Source of the DNA: Zingiber officinale
Taxonomy: Eukaryota > Streptophyta > Magnoliopsida > Zingiberales > Zingiberaceae
Direction of reading: 5' to 3'
Length of the DNA stretch: 64,000 nt
NCBI RefSeq assembly: GCF_018446385.1
Contig: NC_056000.1
Span: 35,563,511-35,627,510 of the forward strand
A model generated the notes under the pieces. It was not told the origin of the DNA, made no database searches, and saw nothing but the letters and a program-made list of their open reading frames with translations. Position 1 is the stretch's first letter. Each line of letters opens with the position of its first letter. Both the position numbers and the translations under genes were made by a program. Shown here in pieces: positions 13,301 through 25,658 of this stretch.

Positions 13301-15878
13301 CCAACCCGATGGAATATAACTCTCATAAGATGAAAATCTCGGCCAGTGGAGATTTATCCTATGGATCTCAGGTGGGCTCTTCAACTTGGTCTCGGAACTT
13401 GCAAGCGAAAACACATTTTCTAAACTCAGCTGGTAACCTACCTGAGCCAAATGAAAGACGTTATTCTAGTTTATATCTGCCACAATACTCAGACAACCAT
13501 GATTATCAGCCGGCTACAATCCATGGATACCAGATAGCATCTTATCTAAAGGAAATTGGTGCGACGCGAAATCCTTTTTCTTCAAATGTGGCACCTGAAT
13601 CTCCGAGAGTTACTAAATCTTCTCTGAAAGTTCCTCCAGGGTTTGGGGATTCAGTTCCATACAGCGATAGACAAACTGGACTGAATTCACTTGCACCTTC
13701 TAGTTTGCAAAGCCCAACAGCATCTCGAGTTAGTAGAATGCAGGTGGAAGGAAATTATTTCAACCCTTCTTTGGTTGAACCTATAGGAAATGCTGACACG
13801 TCTGCCTATGAAAAGAAATATCATAGTTCTCCAGACATTTCTGCTCTTATCGCTGCTAGCAGGAACTATTACTTGAATGAGTCGAAGTTGGGTGGTCCTA
13901 TTGGTTCCAGACCATCTGTTAGTAGGATGATGACTAGCCAGCAGCACCAGTATTTGAATCCCATCTCCAGAACGGCAGTTTCATCACCATTCAATGAGTT
14001 CTACCCACCCAATCTCCAGAGAGATGCACTCCCTCCTCAATCAAATTTGAGTTCAGGCAGCAAATCCCTTTGGTCTATGCAACCATATGAACAATTCTTT
14101 GGTACGCCAACCAGGGAATACAATCTAGGGGGACGAACAGTCCCTGACAAACCTGGCAGCGCTTCCCAAGAAGTTTTCCCTTGTGCTGAGGTAGAACGCA
14201 GGTTGTTACAATCTCTTCGATCATGTATCTTGAAGCTCCTGAAATTGGAAAACTCAGATTGGCTTTTCAGACTAAATGATGGATGTGACGAGGAACTAAT
14301 TTATCAAGTTGCTACAACTGAGAAGAATATGTGCAAAGTGGTTGAGATGAATCATTTGGATTCTAGTGAACTTCGCCACTTGTCCCCTGAACGAAAGCTT
14401 AATTCAGTTCAGAGGAATGAGGAGGCAGACATCTCTTGCACTTTGTCGCTGCCTAATTGTGGAGATGGTTGTATATGGCGCACATCCCTTCTTGTGAGTT
14501 TTGGAGTGTGGTGCATTCATCGGATATTGGATCTGTCCCTTGTTGAAAGCCGGCCAGAGTTGTGGGGTAAATACACTTACGTGCTCAATCGTCTTCAGGT
14601 AAAAACTTAATCATTAGCTTTATCGTATTCCTTTAACAAGTAACTAAGTTCATGCATAAAATATTTATTCTAAAATCTACACTAGCAAATATCGCAAATT
14701 TAATCTACCTTCTACTTTTACACTGATGTTCCAATACAATCTGGTTCTCGTCATGCACCACTTATCATTTTGAGCTGGAAATAAAGTATTTCTGCTACGA
14801 GTGAATAAATAGTCTAAAACAAAACTTATTTAGCTGGTTATTAGTTGGAGACAGTGATGGTTCTATCATTTGCCATGAACTTTAGGCAGTATATATATAT
14901 ATATAAAGCAATAATATGAAGTAAGACATTGAAGGATGCCAAAGAATCTAACTTTTGCAGCCAAGGCAAGCCTTTTAATCTTGAATGAAGCTGGAAAAAG
15001 TCTTCACTTTAGCTTTTCAGCAAAGTCAAATCTCACAAATATTGAAGGCTACCTAGTTGGACTGGTTTCTCACTTGTGAACGAACTTATTTGTTACGGTT
15101 GAATATTGGCTCGTGATGCACGACAGATAAAGTATATTTGGTAAATGTAGTTGTTATAATATAACATTACATTCAGCAAAGTCGAGCCTTTTAATCTTGA
15201 ATGAAGCTAAAAAGAGTCTTCACTCTAGCTTTTCACCAAAGGCAGATCTCACAAATATTGAAGGCTACCTAGTTGAACTTGTTTCTTGCTCGTGAACGAA
15301 CTTATTGTTACGGCTGAATATTGGATCATGATGCACGACAGAGAAGTATATTTGCTAAATGTACTTGTTATAATGTAACATCACAAATCCAATCTATCAA
15401 AATAGCTCTTTTTGGTCACAGATCCAATCTATCAAAATAGCTCTTTTTGGTTACATGCCAACCTCTTGTTTTTTGTCTTTTGCTATTATATTTTTGCACT
15501 GATCATTTTTTCTGTTGTCGAATTCAGGGGATTCTTGATCTTGCATTTTCCAAACCCCGTTCTACGCTCAACACTTGCTCGTGTCTTGATGTACCACTGG
15601 AAGTTGCTGAGCCTTCCGACTCTCTTATGCTGTCAAAAATGATAAGTGGATCCTTCACAACTGCAGCTATGATTCTTGATATTATCAAAGAAGTTGAAAT
15701 TTCAGTCTCGGGCCGAAAGGGTCGGACGGGCACAGCAGCAGGCGACGTTGCATTTCCCAAGGGGAAGGAGAACTTGGCATCTGTGCTGAAGCGTTACAAG
15801 CGCCGGCTCTCAAACAAGAGCGCCGGAGCACAGGAAGTTTCATTGCCCCGCAAGATTCATACGGCTCCAGTGCTATAA
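7383..15878 (+). CDS. EIN2: ETHYLENE INSENSITIVE 2, complete seven-coding-exon gene
   Basis: Central ethylene-signalling protein of the ER membrane. Without ethylene CTR1 phosphorylates it; with ethylene its C-terminal part is released to the nucleus and P-bodies to activate the EIN3/EIL pathway. Coding exons: 7383-7592, 8531-8617, 8759-8869, 8961-9179, 9980-10165, 11884-14598 and 15528-15878, all phase 0 with GT-AG borders, giving about 1292 residues (rice EIN2 is similar). Residues 1-~450 form the NRAMP-like membrane domain ([40 protein letters not shown]). The cytosolic part has the conserved GLGRATRRQ...ILDEFWG segment, the [11 protein letters not shown] segment matching the region of Arabidopsis Ser924, the [10 protein letters not shown]...[14 protein letters not shown] block, and a basic nuclear signal [11 protein letters not shown] near residue 1263. 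The start was chosen at the first in-frame ATG before the NRAMP helix; a second ATG lies two codons later. Exons 4-5 recur at 1-1210. Confidence 0.93.
9533..9855 (+). mobile_element. SINE-like tRNA-derived sequence in EIN2 intron
   Basis: Second copy of the SINE-like sequence at 841-1163, here between exon 5 and exon 6 of the intact EIN2. A box at 9649-9659 and B-box-like sequence at 9686-9696; a T-rich run follows near 9861. It is in the same orientation as EIN2. Ends are approximate because no target duplication was found. Confidence 0.4.
11160..11545. repeat. Composite insertion-like block in EIN2 intron
   Basis: Within the 1.7-kb intron between 10165 and 11884, an AT-only stretch (about 11190-11400) is followed by a sharply GC-richer one (about 11400-11545) with GTGTGTGGATGTGTGTGG and GTGCCGGTGCCGGTCC. 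The base composition differs from the rest of the intron, which suggests an inserted repeat. No terminal repeats or target duplications were identified, and the family is unknown. Confidence 0.3.
14971..15395 (+). repeat. Two-unit tandem duplication (period 216) in last EIN2 intron
   Basis: The sequence starting ccttttaatcttgaatgaag at 14971 starts again at 15187, and both units run in parallel through a 'caaatattgaaggctacctagttg' block and a 'gaatattgg...gatgcacgacag' block. The copies are about 90% alike by eye. It lies wholly within the intron between 14598 and 15528 and does not touch coding sequence. Confidence 0.8.
15385..15453 (+). repeat. Short ~32-bp tandem duplication near EIN2 final acceptor
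   Basis: The motif atccaatctatcaaaatagc followed by tctttttggt occurs twice, one directly after the other, about 75-140 bases upstream of the last coding exon. It looks like replication-slippage growth of the intron. Confidence 0.7.
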
Positions 15879-16266
15879 CGACTGTACTGATGTTTTCGAT
15901 ACTTGGTTTTTTCGTTGAAAAACGTTCTCAGGGTTCAAAGATGTTACTCTTTGTCCCTCCGAGTTTCCCATTGTGTATGTTGTATAATTAAGCAGGATTA
16001 TGTAGGATTTCTTCAGTTTCAAGATCTTAATCCTAATATTTGTTTTCGAATATCCTTTTAAGTAAACTGTGAATTTGTAAATTGCTCATGTAGATATTTT
16101 CTTGTGTTTTGCCATGGGCATGATCATCTAGAGTTGGTCGACTGATTGAGCGGGTCCATCGAATCAAGTGGCCAAGTTGGTCAATTAAGTCGAGTAGAAA
16201 GAGCACGAGAACCTAAAGCTCTCCCACCGTATCGTCAACATGTATGTATATACACAATTCGCTAAT

Positions 16267-18290
16267 GTGACGTAACCTTACACAACTATCAAAATATTTC
16301 AAAAGTCATGTCAATTTCAAAAATTCATATATACCTCAATTTAGATTATGGAATCTAGGTACGGCATGATTATACTAAGGAAGATCCTAGAAGTGCAATG
16401 GTTCTGATTTAAAGTATTTTTGAGGTGCTTAAAATCATCAATAAGTTTTTACTAAAAATAGATAAGGACTCTATAATCTTATTTTAAAATTTTGACATCA
16501 CCTTAATCAAGAAAATCTTAGGAACCCTTTTGTGGTATTGATAAGTAACTAAGTATGATTGATTTATGCGTTTTAATAAGTTTGTCTTAAATTATTTCGA
16601 GGTCGTGAAAATTTTTAAAATTCATATAAGTTATTGAATCCAAGTCTAAAGATAGAGTTATACTCGGGAGGCTTTCAGAAATATAATAATCTTTATTTAA
16701 AATAAGTTTAAGGTTCATAATCAACGGTGAATTTTGATCAAAAGTTACAGGATAACTATGTGTTTTGATAAATATGAAACATAGATTATAAGTATTTTAT
16801 GTATTATGAAAATTTAACTTTTGCGGTTCAGTAAATTACTGTAAAATCAAGTAAAAATAACCCTATGGAGGCCCCATTCTTCATCTTCCCTAACCGCCTC
16901 TCATCAGTCAGTCAGTCACATGCAACGTATCATGTATGGGAAGCAGCAGCCTCTGCCTCACTGGTTGCAGAAATTAATGACTCCTTAGTCCTTTGACTCC
17001 TTTCATTAAAAGACATGGAAGAGAGACTCATAAATCAAAAGGAAAACAAAAAAAACAAATTAAATCAAAGAAGAAAAAGAAGAAGAAACTTAAGCATTCC
17101 TTGTTCATCAAGTTGAATGCATTCATTAATTGTGGATGGTTTCCAAAAGAGAGTGAAACCAGAGCTTCATTTTCTCTGCCATACAACTTTGTTGGCTCCT
17201 CTCTGCTCATTATCATTCAGTGCTGCCTCTTCATCAAAAGAAACAAAAACTTAAATGTATAATAACTCATTGTTAAACTTTCCGGATTCTCATTATGTGA
17301 CATAACTTTACACAACTATCAAAATATTCAAAGTTGTGTCAGTTTCAAAAATTTTTATATCTCAATTTAGACCGTGAAATCTATGTATGAAGGCATAATT
17401 ACATTTAGGATTCATACATAGTTACATTTAGGAAAATCCTATGAGTGTAATTGTTCTAGTTTGAAGTGTTTTTGAGGTGCCTAAGACCATCAACAAATTT
17501 TTGCTCAAAATTAGAATGATGGCTGGCTCTATAATGTTATTTTAAAATTTAATTTTGGCATGGTCTGAATCAGCGGAATCTTAGGAGCCCTTTGATGGTA
17601 TTAATAAATATGACAGACTTATGCCCTTTAATGAGTTTGTCTTAAATTATCTTAAGATCAGGAAAATGTCAAAAACTCATATCTTTCCATCTAAGTTGTG
17701 GAATCTAATCTAAAGCGACATTGTTACACTCAAAATGCCCTCAGAAGTATAAGGTCATGAGTGAGTTGAAAAAATTTCTAGGGGCAACTATATGTTTTGA
17801 TAAATATGAAACAATTTTTTGTATGTATTATGAAAATTTAACTTTCGCGGTTCAGTAACTTGCTGTAAAATCAAATCAAAATAACCCTATGGAGGCCCCA
17901 TTCTTCATCTTCCCTAACCCCCTCTCGTCAGTCAGTCACATGCGCAACGTATCTCATGTATGGGAAGCAGCAGCCTCTACCTCACTGGTTGCAGAAATTA
18001 ATGACTCCTTTCATCTAAAAGACATGGAAGAGAGACTCATAAATCAAAAGGAACAAAAAAGAAACAAAAAAAAACAAATTAAATCAAAGAAGAAGAAGAA
18101 ACTTAAGTATTCCTTGTTCATCAAGTTGAATGCATTCATTAATTGTGGATGGTTTCCAAAAGAGAGTGAAACCAGAGTTTCAGTTTCTCTGCCATGCAAC
18201 TTTGTTGGTTCCTCCCTGCGTTCATTATCATTCAGTGCCGCCTCTTCATCAAAAGAAACAAAAACTTAATTATGTATATAATATAATAAA
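16267..18290 (+). repeat. ~1.03-kb tandem duplication downstream of EIN2
   Basis: Sequence from 16267 (gtgacgtaaccttacacaac) recurs from 17297 (gtgacataactttacacaac); both units carry 'ccctatggaggccccattc' (16861 and 17885) and end near 'agaaacaaaaacttaa'. Divergence is roughly 10-15% by eye with small indels, so the duplication is old. Each unit contains a short open frame in a purine-rich stretch (up to 126 codons at 17889-18269) that matches no family I know. No gene function can be assigned. Confidence 0.75.
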
Positions 18291-19085
18291 ATAGATATGC
18301 TGTGGACTGGCCCATGAGGACTTGCATTGTAGACCTGAGAGTCGAGGTGTCCGGATCACTTCTGAATGTCCCGACTCATTCAAATCCGTAGCTCAGGCAC
18401 ATATGTATATATAAAGCATACAATTGCGATAATCTACACATCCATTGTGGGCCCCCATACGAGGAGGCGCCTGATCCGAGGTGCCTCATCGGTGAGGAGC
18501 ACCCATAGTCAACGACTCCACTACGGACATCCACAACGTAACAATATTAATGTCTGAGGTATTAACGTCAACATGAACACTTTTTTTGATACTGTATTAT
18601 TAACTGTTCAAATATTTGAATGTGTTAATACTACATATTCCAAAAAAAAAAAAAAGAGTATTAATGCATTTGCACGTTAAAAGTATTACGGATGCTCTAA
18701 GGGGCACGGGCACGGAAAGAATTGCTCCACTTAAATATTTTGATATGAAATAAAAAGTATTAATAAAGTTATATTTTAAATAAATTTTATTAATCTATTA
18801 TTTATAACTATTATTATAGTACTTTTTAAAAATTTTACATATAAATTATAATTAATAAAATATCCTTTGAACACTTTATTAATCTATAATCAAATATTCA
18901 AGTCAACAAAACATAGAGGTTGATAATTTCCATTATATATATATTAAATTAAAAAAATTAATACTAAAAAAAATTTAGTGTTTCTGCATTTGGCATCTAA
19001 TAATTTTTTTATTATTTTTTTAATTTCGAGATTAAGATAATTAAATTTATTAGTTATGAGTTGAATTATAATGTTTAAGTTTTAA

Positions 19086-19090
<5 letters not shown>

Positions 19091-19155
<65 letters not shown>
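19091..19155. repeat. (TA)n microsatellite
   Basis: An uninterrupted run of about 32 TA units. Such runs are highly variable between individuals and can extrude cruciforms. It directly precedes the ~58-bp repeats. Confidence 0.97.
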
Positions 19156-19159
<4 letters not shown>

Positions 19160-19195
19160 TATTAAAAAAATTGGAATTGAAATAGTAGGCCGACA

Positions 19196-19330
19196 CGCGC
19201 GCCAAATCTTGTTTTCTACGGTGAAAAGACTGGACTTGCTATTGGACGTCGAGATGCGCGCCAAATCTTTTATCCAGGGTGAAAAGACTGGACTGGTTTT
19301 TGTACTCGAGATGCGCGCCGAATCTTACAC
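19196..19330 (+). repeat. Imperfect ~58-60-bp tandem repeat, 2-3 units
   Basis: The phrase gcgcgccaaatctt recurs near 19198, 19257 and (as gcgcgccgaatctt) 19313; the first two are followed by 'gtgaaaagactggact'. The third unit is partial. It is much more GC-rich than its surroundings. Function unknown. Confidence 0.65.
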
Positions 19331-20523
19331 CGATGCAACCTCGTACACTGAGACTACACGTGGGTCTTTTTAGGTTTCAGGTTACATATATCTACTGTAG
19401 TTTTTTTTAAAAAATAAAAAAAAGTTACTGTATTATTTACCTCTCTAGTAACTTTAAATGTGTTAAAGGAAATGCATGATTTATTATATACACTAATACA
19501 CCAGTATTATTGTGTCAAATTTATAATTTGTAATGGAATTATGTCAAAATATTTTTTTTAATGATACATGTATATGGTTTAGTTATATAGGGGATAGTGA
19601 CAAATGATAATTTTTTGGTAATATTTAATTATTAAAAAGCAGTGTCAAAATAATAACTTCATCACATATTATATCTTTCTGTTCGAGTGTATAATCATTA
19701 GTTAAGTTAATTTTGACACAATTTTAATATAATATAATATTTTATTTTTATATATTCTTGTAAATCTATAAATATCTAATAAAGACTATTAATTTGAATT
19801 AAACTTAGTTTAATAATATTTAATTAAAATTATATAGTCAAGTCAAAATGCCCTTATTACTTTCAAATTAAATATTAATCAAGCGAAACATTTGTGATTT
19901 TTAGAAGATTAAGACTTATTTGATTCCTAAAAGTAGTTATGAGTCGACTAACAAGGACAATGCTAAAGTCAACACTAGGAACAATTTTAGAGAGTAGAGG
20001 TCATAATTTCATTTGAACCCAATAGAGGATTAGATATTCGATCCAAATGGAAAAAGATATGGAGGGATTATCATTATCCGATATTCGACTCGAATAGTAT
20101 ATATATAATTTTTTTTCAAAATTCACTAATTATTTTTGTTGATATTAGGAAAAGACTATATAAATATTTAATCTATTTTTTTATTATATATATTTTTTAT
20201 TATAATATTAATTATAATATATTTTTGTTGAGTAATAATAGTTGAATGGAAAGAATAAAATTATTAATATAGAAGATATCTGATCCTTTAATAAGTATGA
20301 GAATGAATATCCTATATCCAATGGATATAAAGACGGAGGATATGAGATTCAATTCGAACCCGACACATTGTATCTATATTAGAGGGGCATTCATACAAAC
20401 TATTGAAGTACAATAAATTAATGTTCTTGCTTCACACTTCAACAATACAAGAACTCGATCCATTTAATTATCTCCATTTTTTCAAGATTTAATCCATACT
20501 AAACTTATTCTCTCCATCAATCC

Positions 20524-23500
20524 TCACTCCTTGTTCTCGTCAAGGTTTGGCTCCATATGAATGCTAGGGAAGTGTGCCCACTGCAACACAATAAATTAGT
20601 GAAATAAGAAAAATATATAATTTCCATATCCATCAAATACGATTTACATGAATATTTCTTCACTTGTTGAGGCCAATTTAAAGGGAAAATTCTAACAAAA
20701 CTATCAAAGTGAAAAAGAAATCCATTCATTCATTATGGAGGATGATAAATGCATCACACTCGAGAAAAGGAATCACATATATAATCTACCTGAAACGATT
20801 CGTGCTTGCGGTTAATGAGTATCTTACAAATAGACAAGAATATGAGTTGTTTTGTAATTAGTTTATTGATGCGAACTGAAACAAAACAAGGGTACACTTA
20901 ATCCTAAAACTAGTGGCCAAATCTTTCATCTTTGAGTTTAGTTAGTATACACAAAGCATGTAAAATTTACGATATAATCAAGAAGTTTATGAATATAAAG
21001 GAGTGAACTTAATTCTACTATTGGAAGTTTAATTGGATCAATATTCATGGATATCAAATTAGACTTTAGCATAAACATGCCTAAGTGCAGAGAGAGAAAA
21101 AAAATCATTCATTTTACTCACTAGATCATTTATCCTTTTTTACAAAATATGCCCTTACTTTTAATAATGTAAAAAAGAAAATCCTTCTATTTTATAACTA
21201 CTCAATACCTAGAATTTTAAAGCAAATAGACAATTAGTATGTAATTTCTTGGGCAAATGCCTTTAGGACATTATTAATATTATTATTATTTGTTATAGTT
21301 ATTAAAAGTTTAAAAATAAATAAATATTTTTTTATAATAACTATCATATGTACTTACATTTTTTGCTGCTGAACTGAAAGCTTCCTTGTGGCTAATCCTT
21401 GGATTGTTTGCCTTTATCCTTTGAATTTCTTCCCTGAAGAAAGCAAGAAATCTCAAAGAATCATCAGATTTAATATTTAATGATGTTTGATATGGCAACA
21501 AAAAAGTTATGGGCAAATAAATTCTTTTGGATTTTTGTTTTTTTTTTGTATAGAAAAATCTCAATTTGGCAGCGTAGTTAATTACCTGATAAATCTGTTA
21601 TATGCAGAAGGAACCCGTTGTCTCTTTTCAGGAGGAGCTGTTTCACAAAAAAATTAACAACAATAATTAATATACATAATAAACAATTTACATTTAGTTT
21701 TTTTTTTTTTGCAAAGAATTTATAATCATTTATTGAATCTAAGAATCTTGACAATAGATTTATTTTTTTCCTAATTCAATAAATTTTCATTAAAATTTTT
21801 ATTATATTGATGTACAATTTTTCTGTCATTAATTGCTAATATTTTTATAATATTATCGCGATCTTACAAGTATCGCGATAATCGTGATCAATTTCAACAA
21901 ACTATTTAATTTTGACTACTACATATGAGTATCGCGATCTTACGACGAATAAGTTTAGTTTGTCCTTGATCATGCCGCATCTGATTGCACTCTGATGATG
22001 ATGAGCCACACTCCATCCAATTTCCTTGAGGTTCAACGCCATAGGCCTGTAGTTTAATTTTCACTCCACCAAATGAATATGAATATGCAATATGATGGTA
22101 GATGCAACCAATTTTTCGAGTAAACTATCGCGAACCTTAGCACATATTTTCCCCTTTAAATCATTCCTAAACGTTACCAAGGTGTTACATACACATTAAA
22201 GCTATCAACTAAGCTACCATATCGACATATATCGAAAAAACTCCCCTAAAGTAACTATACATATGCATGCACAACAAGAAAGACTAAAAACTCTTCATAG
22301 AAATGAAACTAAACCTGGAGATCATGCAGAGGTAGAGTTTGCTGCAATGACTCCAAATGCACAGAAAGCAAATATGAGCAGTGGCCACACCTCACTGTTA
22401 CAGTGTTGAAAACTAGCCTATTGCTTGGCACACTAACCTGGAAATTAATCAAGCAAAATATATCAATTATTATTTTTTTTAAAATTAAAGTAAAATATTA
22501 ATCACTTCAAAATCTACAAGTCCATCTAAAGTACTAAAACAAACTTTATATAATAATTAAGTTAGTCTTTCTTCCTTGAACTTTAGTAATAGCTCAAAGT
22601 TTTGACATACTACTTTCAGGTCTACTAGCTTAAGCTTGAAGTCGGAGAACTATAAGAGATGGATTATTGTTCATATGCATATGCAAAGTAGGGCACAAAT
22701 TAAACATCTTAAACTTAATGTTTCTTTAGCTTCCATGAAGCATTGAACTGTCGTATGACAAACCTAATTAAAGATCTTGAGAAAAGAAAATGTCAACGCC
22801 TTTGTTGAGTAGAAGAATGAAAAGAGAGACTTGTCTCTTTGTTGATCTATCTCCTTGTCAAGATCAGAAACTCATTAAATAAGAAGGGATGAAAAGACAG
22901 TGAGGAGATTGCAGTAGCCTGAAAAAGACAGTGAGTAGATTACTAGGCTCTAACTCAAAGATGAGACAAGGAACCCTAAAAAAAGGCTGCAGCTTTAGTT
23001 CCATCAATTGCAGTATTCTAACCAGTTCGACCATCTTTTCTTAAATTTCTATACCCTTCTGGCTTCTTGTTAAAGAATTATAAATTCATTCCAGAAATGA
23101 AAGAACTTGTGCTTTTGAAGAAAGATTATAGGTTTGCTGAAGGGCATAGATCTTGTCAACCAAAGTAGGTAGCTGAATTCTAGGGTTTAGATTCATATTA
23201 TATAGAATATATGATAGATATTTAACAATCTTTGGGAGCTACCAATTACAGTTTTTTGAAGTACGTTTTTTATTATTATTTCTCAAAATATGTATACAAA
23301 CTAAATTTAACTGAAAATGGAAAATAAAAAAAAAGATTTCATATATCTTCTTGGCCAAAAGCCTAGCTCATTCAGTGCTAAAAAACTGAAAAAAAAAAAT
23401 AAATCAAAGCTCCTATAGTACGTGTACATGACATTCATGTCTACAAAAATAAGATCATCCATAGATTTTTATGTCAGATCACCAATATTATAGTTTTTGT

Positions 23501-23841
23501 TCTAAAATATATATTATAAAAAGGAAGATCCTTGACCAAAATCAAATGAAATAAATATTTCTACACTATAACTAAAGCAGATAGGATACCGTTGAAATCG
23601 CTAGCTTCTAAAAGAATAATATAAATTAGTCATCAATATATAGTTTAATGTATTTTCTGAAAAGAATCAAATAGAACCAACTTCATCAGAAAAGTATACT
23701 TCTGACCTCTTTCTTATGATCTATATGATGTGTTAATGAAATATAAATGTATGCATATTCTACCACGAGAAAAGTGTTGCAGAAGTTGCAATGCACATAG
23801 CAAATGTGCTCCACGGCAACGAGTTGGGCAGCCAACGACAT
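20524..23841 (-). CDS. YABBY-family transcription factor, complete six-exon gene
   Basis: YABBY proteins are plant-specific nuclear regulators of abaxial identity and lamina growth. Six exons (23841-23764, 22437-22315, 22046-21944, 21637-21586, 21433-21358, 20580-20524), all with GT-AG borders and consistent phases, give 162 residues. The start ATG at 23841 opens [20 protein letters not shown]. Exons 1-2 encode the C2C2 zinc finger (CYVHCNFC ... VRCGHC); exons 4-6 encode the HMG-like YABBY domain ([49 protein letters not shown]). The central linker is short and serine-rich ([10 protein letters not shown]). The tail is reduced to about 11 residues ([10 protein letters not shown]) and lacks the usual HIHFGL ending. 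The length and short tail resemble the YAB2/YAB5 groups, but I cannot choose between them. Confidence 0.92.
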
Positions 23842-24638
23842 TTCTAATCACCTGGATCTCTGAATTAGGTTGCATAAGGAGGAAGATAAAGAGGAGAAGT
23901 GAGTCAATTGTGAAGAAGAAGAGGAAGGCAAGGAGGGGGATAAGTAAAATGATGAGTTTATAAATAGGAGAAGAGAGGGTTTGCTTTCTTGATCTTAAAT
24001 TTGTTTTGGTTGCATTGGTGGACAACAAACACAAAGGAAGGTGTGAGTGGGGACTAACTCATTACTTTGTCTCATGGAGTGTGAAGAAGCTAAGCCGCAT
24101 GATCACCTAAAGGGGGATTCCTGCGGGTGAAGAGAGAAGAGAGGTAGATTTTTAGATGGTGGTGATGATGATGAGTGTATCTAGGGTTAAATGAATGAGT
24201 GGGTAGGAATCCATTTGGTGTCTTTCTTTGAGGAAATTTCACTTTTGTCCAAAGAGTTTTGGAACATTTTTCTCATTGCACCAAGAATTTAAGAATGTTA
24301 GGCTCCTATATATAGTTTTGAATATCATTTCATTTTCCCTCCTGTTTTTCCTGTTACAATTATATCTCTGCAGGCTATTTCTTTTATTAAAATTAAGCTA
24401 AACTACAGGGTTTTGGCTTAATTTCAGCAGTGTTTAGTAAATCTTAGTTCCATCTTACTTTGGAATATTCAAACTTAAATATTTCAATTTAGTTTTGAGT
24501 TTTACTACTTGATCAATTGATAAACTGAGCCAAGCCAACTCCTAATTATCTCCTATCATAAAGTCAAGAGCTTGACCAACGATAACTCTAAATGTTTTTC
24601 AATATTCCAAGCCATGTGTTCACGAAAAGGGATAAAAC

Positions 24639-24837
24639 CCTCCCAAGCTTGGTGGGGTGGTAAGAGGTAGGGTGCATTCCCAATCAACCAAGGCAATTGA
24701 ACTACTGGTGAAGTTGGAGCGTCACATTAGGAGCCATCATGCTTCCTAGATTTATTTGATGAGTAGAATATGAGATCAGACCGTCTACTTCAGGATTAGT
24801 TGGGTTGTAACATCTGGATACCTAATATAAAAAAAAT
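24639..24837 (+). mobile_element. SINE, 199 bp, perfect 15-bp target duplication
   Basis: The insertion is bounded by exact copies of gaaaagggataaaac at 24624-24638 and 24838-24852. It starts 'cctcccaagcttggtggggt', has a tRNA-like head, and ends in an A-rich tail (ataaaaaaaat), which is the layout of a plant SINE on the plus strand. The perfect duplication suggests a fairly recent insertion. The family name is not known to me. Confidence 0.8.
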
Positions 24838-25120
24838 GAAAAGGGATAAAACGAAATGGATTTCAAAATTGTATAGGTTAAAAGTACAGTTTTCTAAACT
24901 CCAAGAAGGTAAAGTGAAATTGCTGAATTTTCTCTCTTACCTGTCTCATTGAAGAGTCTATTGAGGTGAGAGGGAAGAGGTTTTAAATGTGGATGCAGAG
25001 TGAAAGAGAACGAGAAAGGTTCCACTTTTGGATGAATCAAGTACTTGCAAGTAAACACAACGACAGATAACTTAGATGCTGTTGGTCGGTACTTGTGCAA
25101 AAAATTAGATTTAAGTATAC

Positions 25121-25359
25121 TGTTGGAGTAAAGAGGTGATATCGTTCATTACAGGTAGTTCAATATCATCGGTCTCACGGTAAAATACAGACAGATAAAT
25201 TATGAGATAAATTACGAGAGGTATTTTTACCCTAGCAATGCAGCCCTTTGCATGGGGAGGTCAGGTATCCAATGAGACATTTTGTATCCGTTGAAAATTG
25301 ACCCCAAGACCTATTAGAGCAAGCACCTATACAGATACTACCCTTAGCCCGTAGGGACA
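25121..25359 (-). mobile_element. SINE-like insertion, 239 bp, perfect 12-bp target duplication
   Basis: Bounded by exact copies of atttaagtatac at 25109-25120 and 25360-25371. On the minus strand it begins 'tgtccctacgggctaagggt' and has tRNA-like promoter sequence near its start (GGCTAAGGGTAGT, then GGGGTCAATTTTCAAC). Length and target-site size fit a SINE; a long A tail is not evident. Confidence 0.7.
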
Positions 25360-25658
25360 ATTTAAGTATACACGGTAGACCTATGACAGCTAGAAATTTG
25401 GATTAGATGACAGGTACTATTCCAAAATGTATGAAAAAAGGGAGTAATAACAGAGCTGATACATACAATTTTGATGAATGACAAAGATTCAAATTACAGG
25501 AAATGAGCATGTTTGCTATTCATTGATATCTACTTCGTTTGGTCGAATTAAAAAGATAGCTGATGAGAAACTACTATTAGAGCATAAAAAACACAAGAAG
25601 AGGTGATGACTTACTAGCTTCACTTTCTGCATATGGCTGCTTGAGTTTCTGGGCCATT

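Larger units (their letters stand above)
18291..20523. other. AT-rich intergenic spacer
   Basis: No gene recognised. It contains the TA microsatellite and the ~58-bp repeats listed separately, plus a stretch at about 20030-20360 with repeated 'gatattcgactcgaa' / 'ggatatgagattcaattcg'-like phrases that looks like an eroded repeat. Confidence 0.5.

Noticed and set aside
12114-13947. Minus-strand and off-frame open frames inside the big EIN2 exon
   Set aside because: Shadows of the EIN2 coding sequence.
24894-25100. 68-codon minus-strand frame
   Set aside because: No family match, no splice-consistent link to the gene at 25659, and it lies between two SINE insertions.
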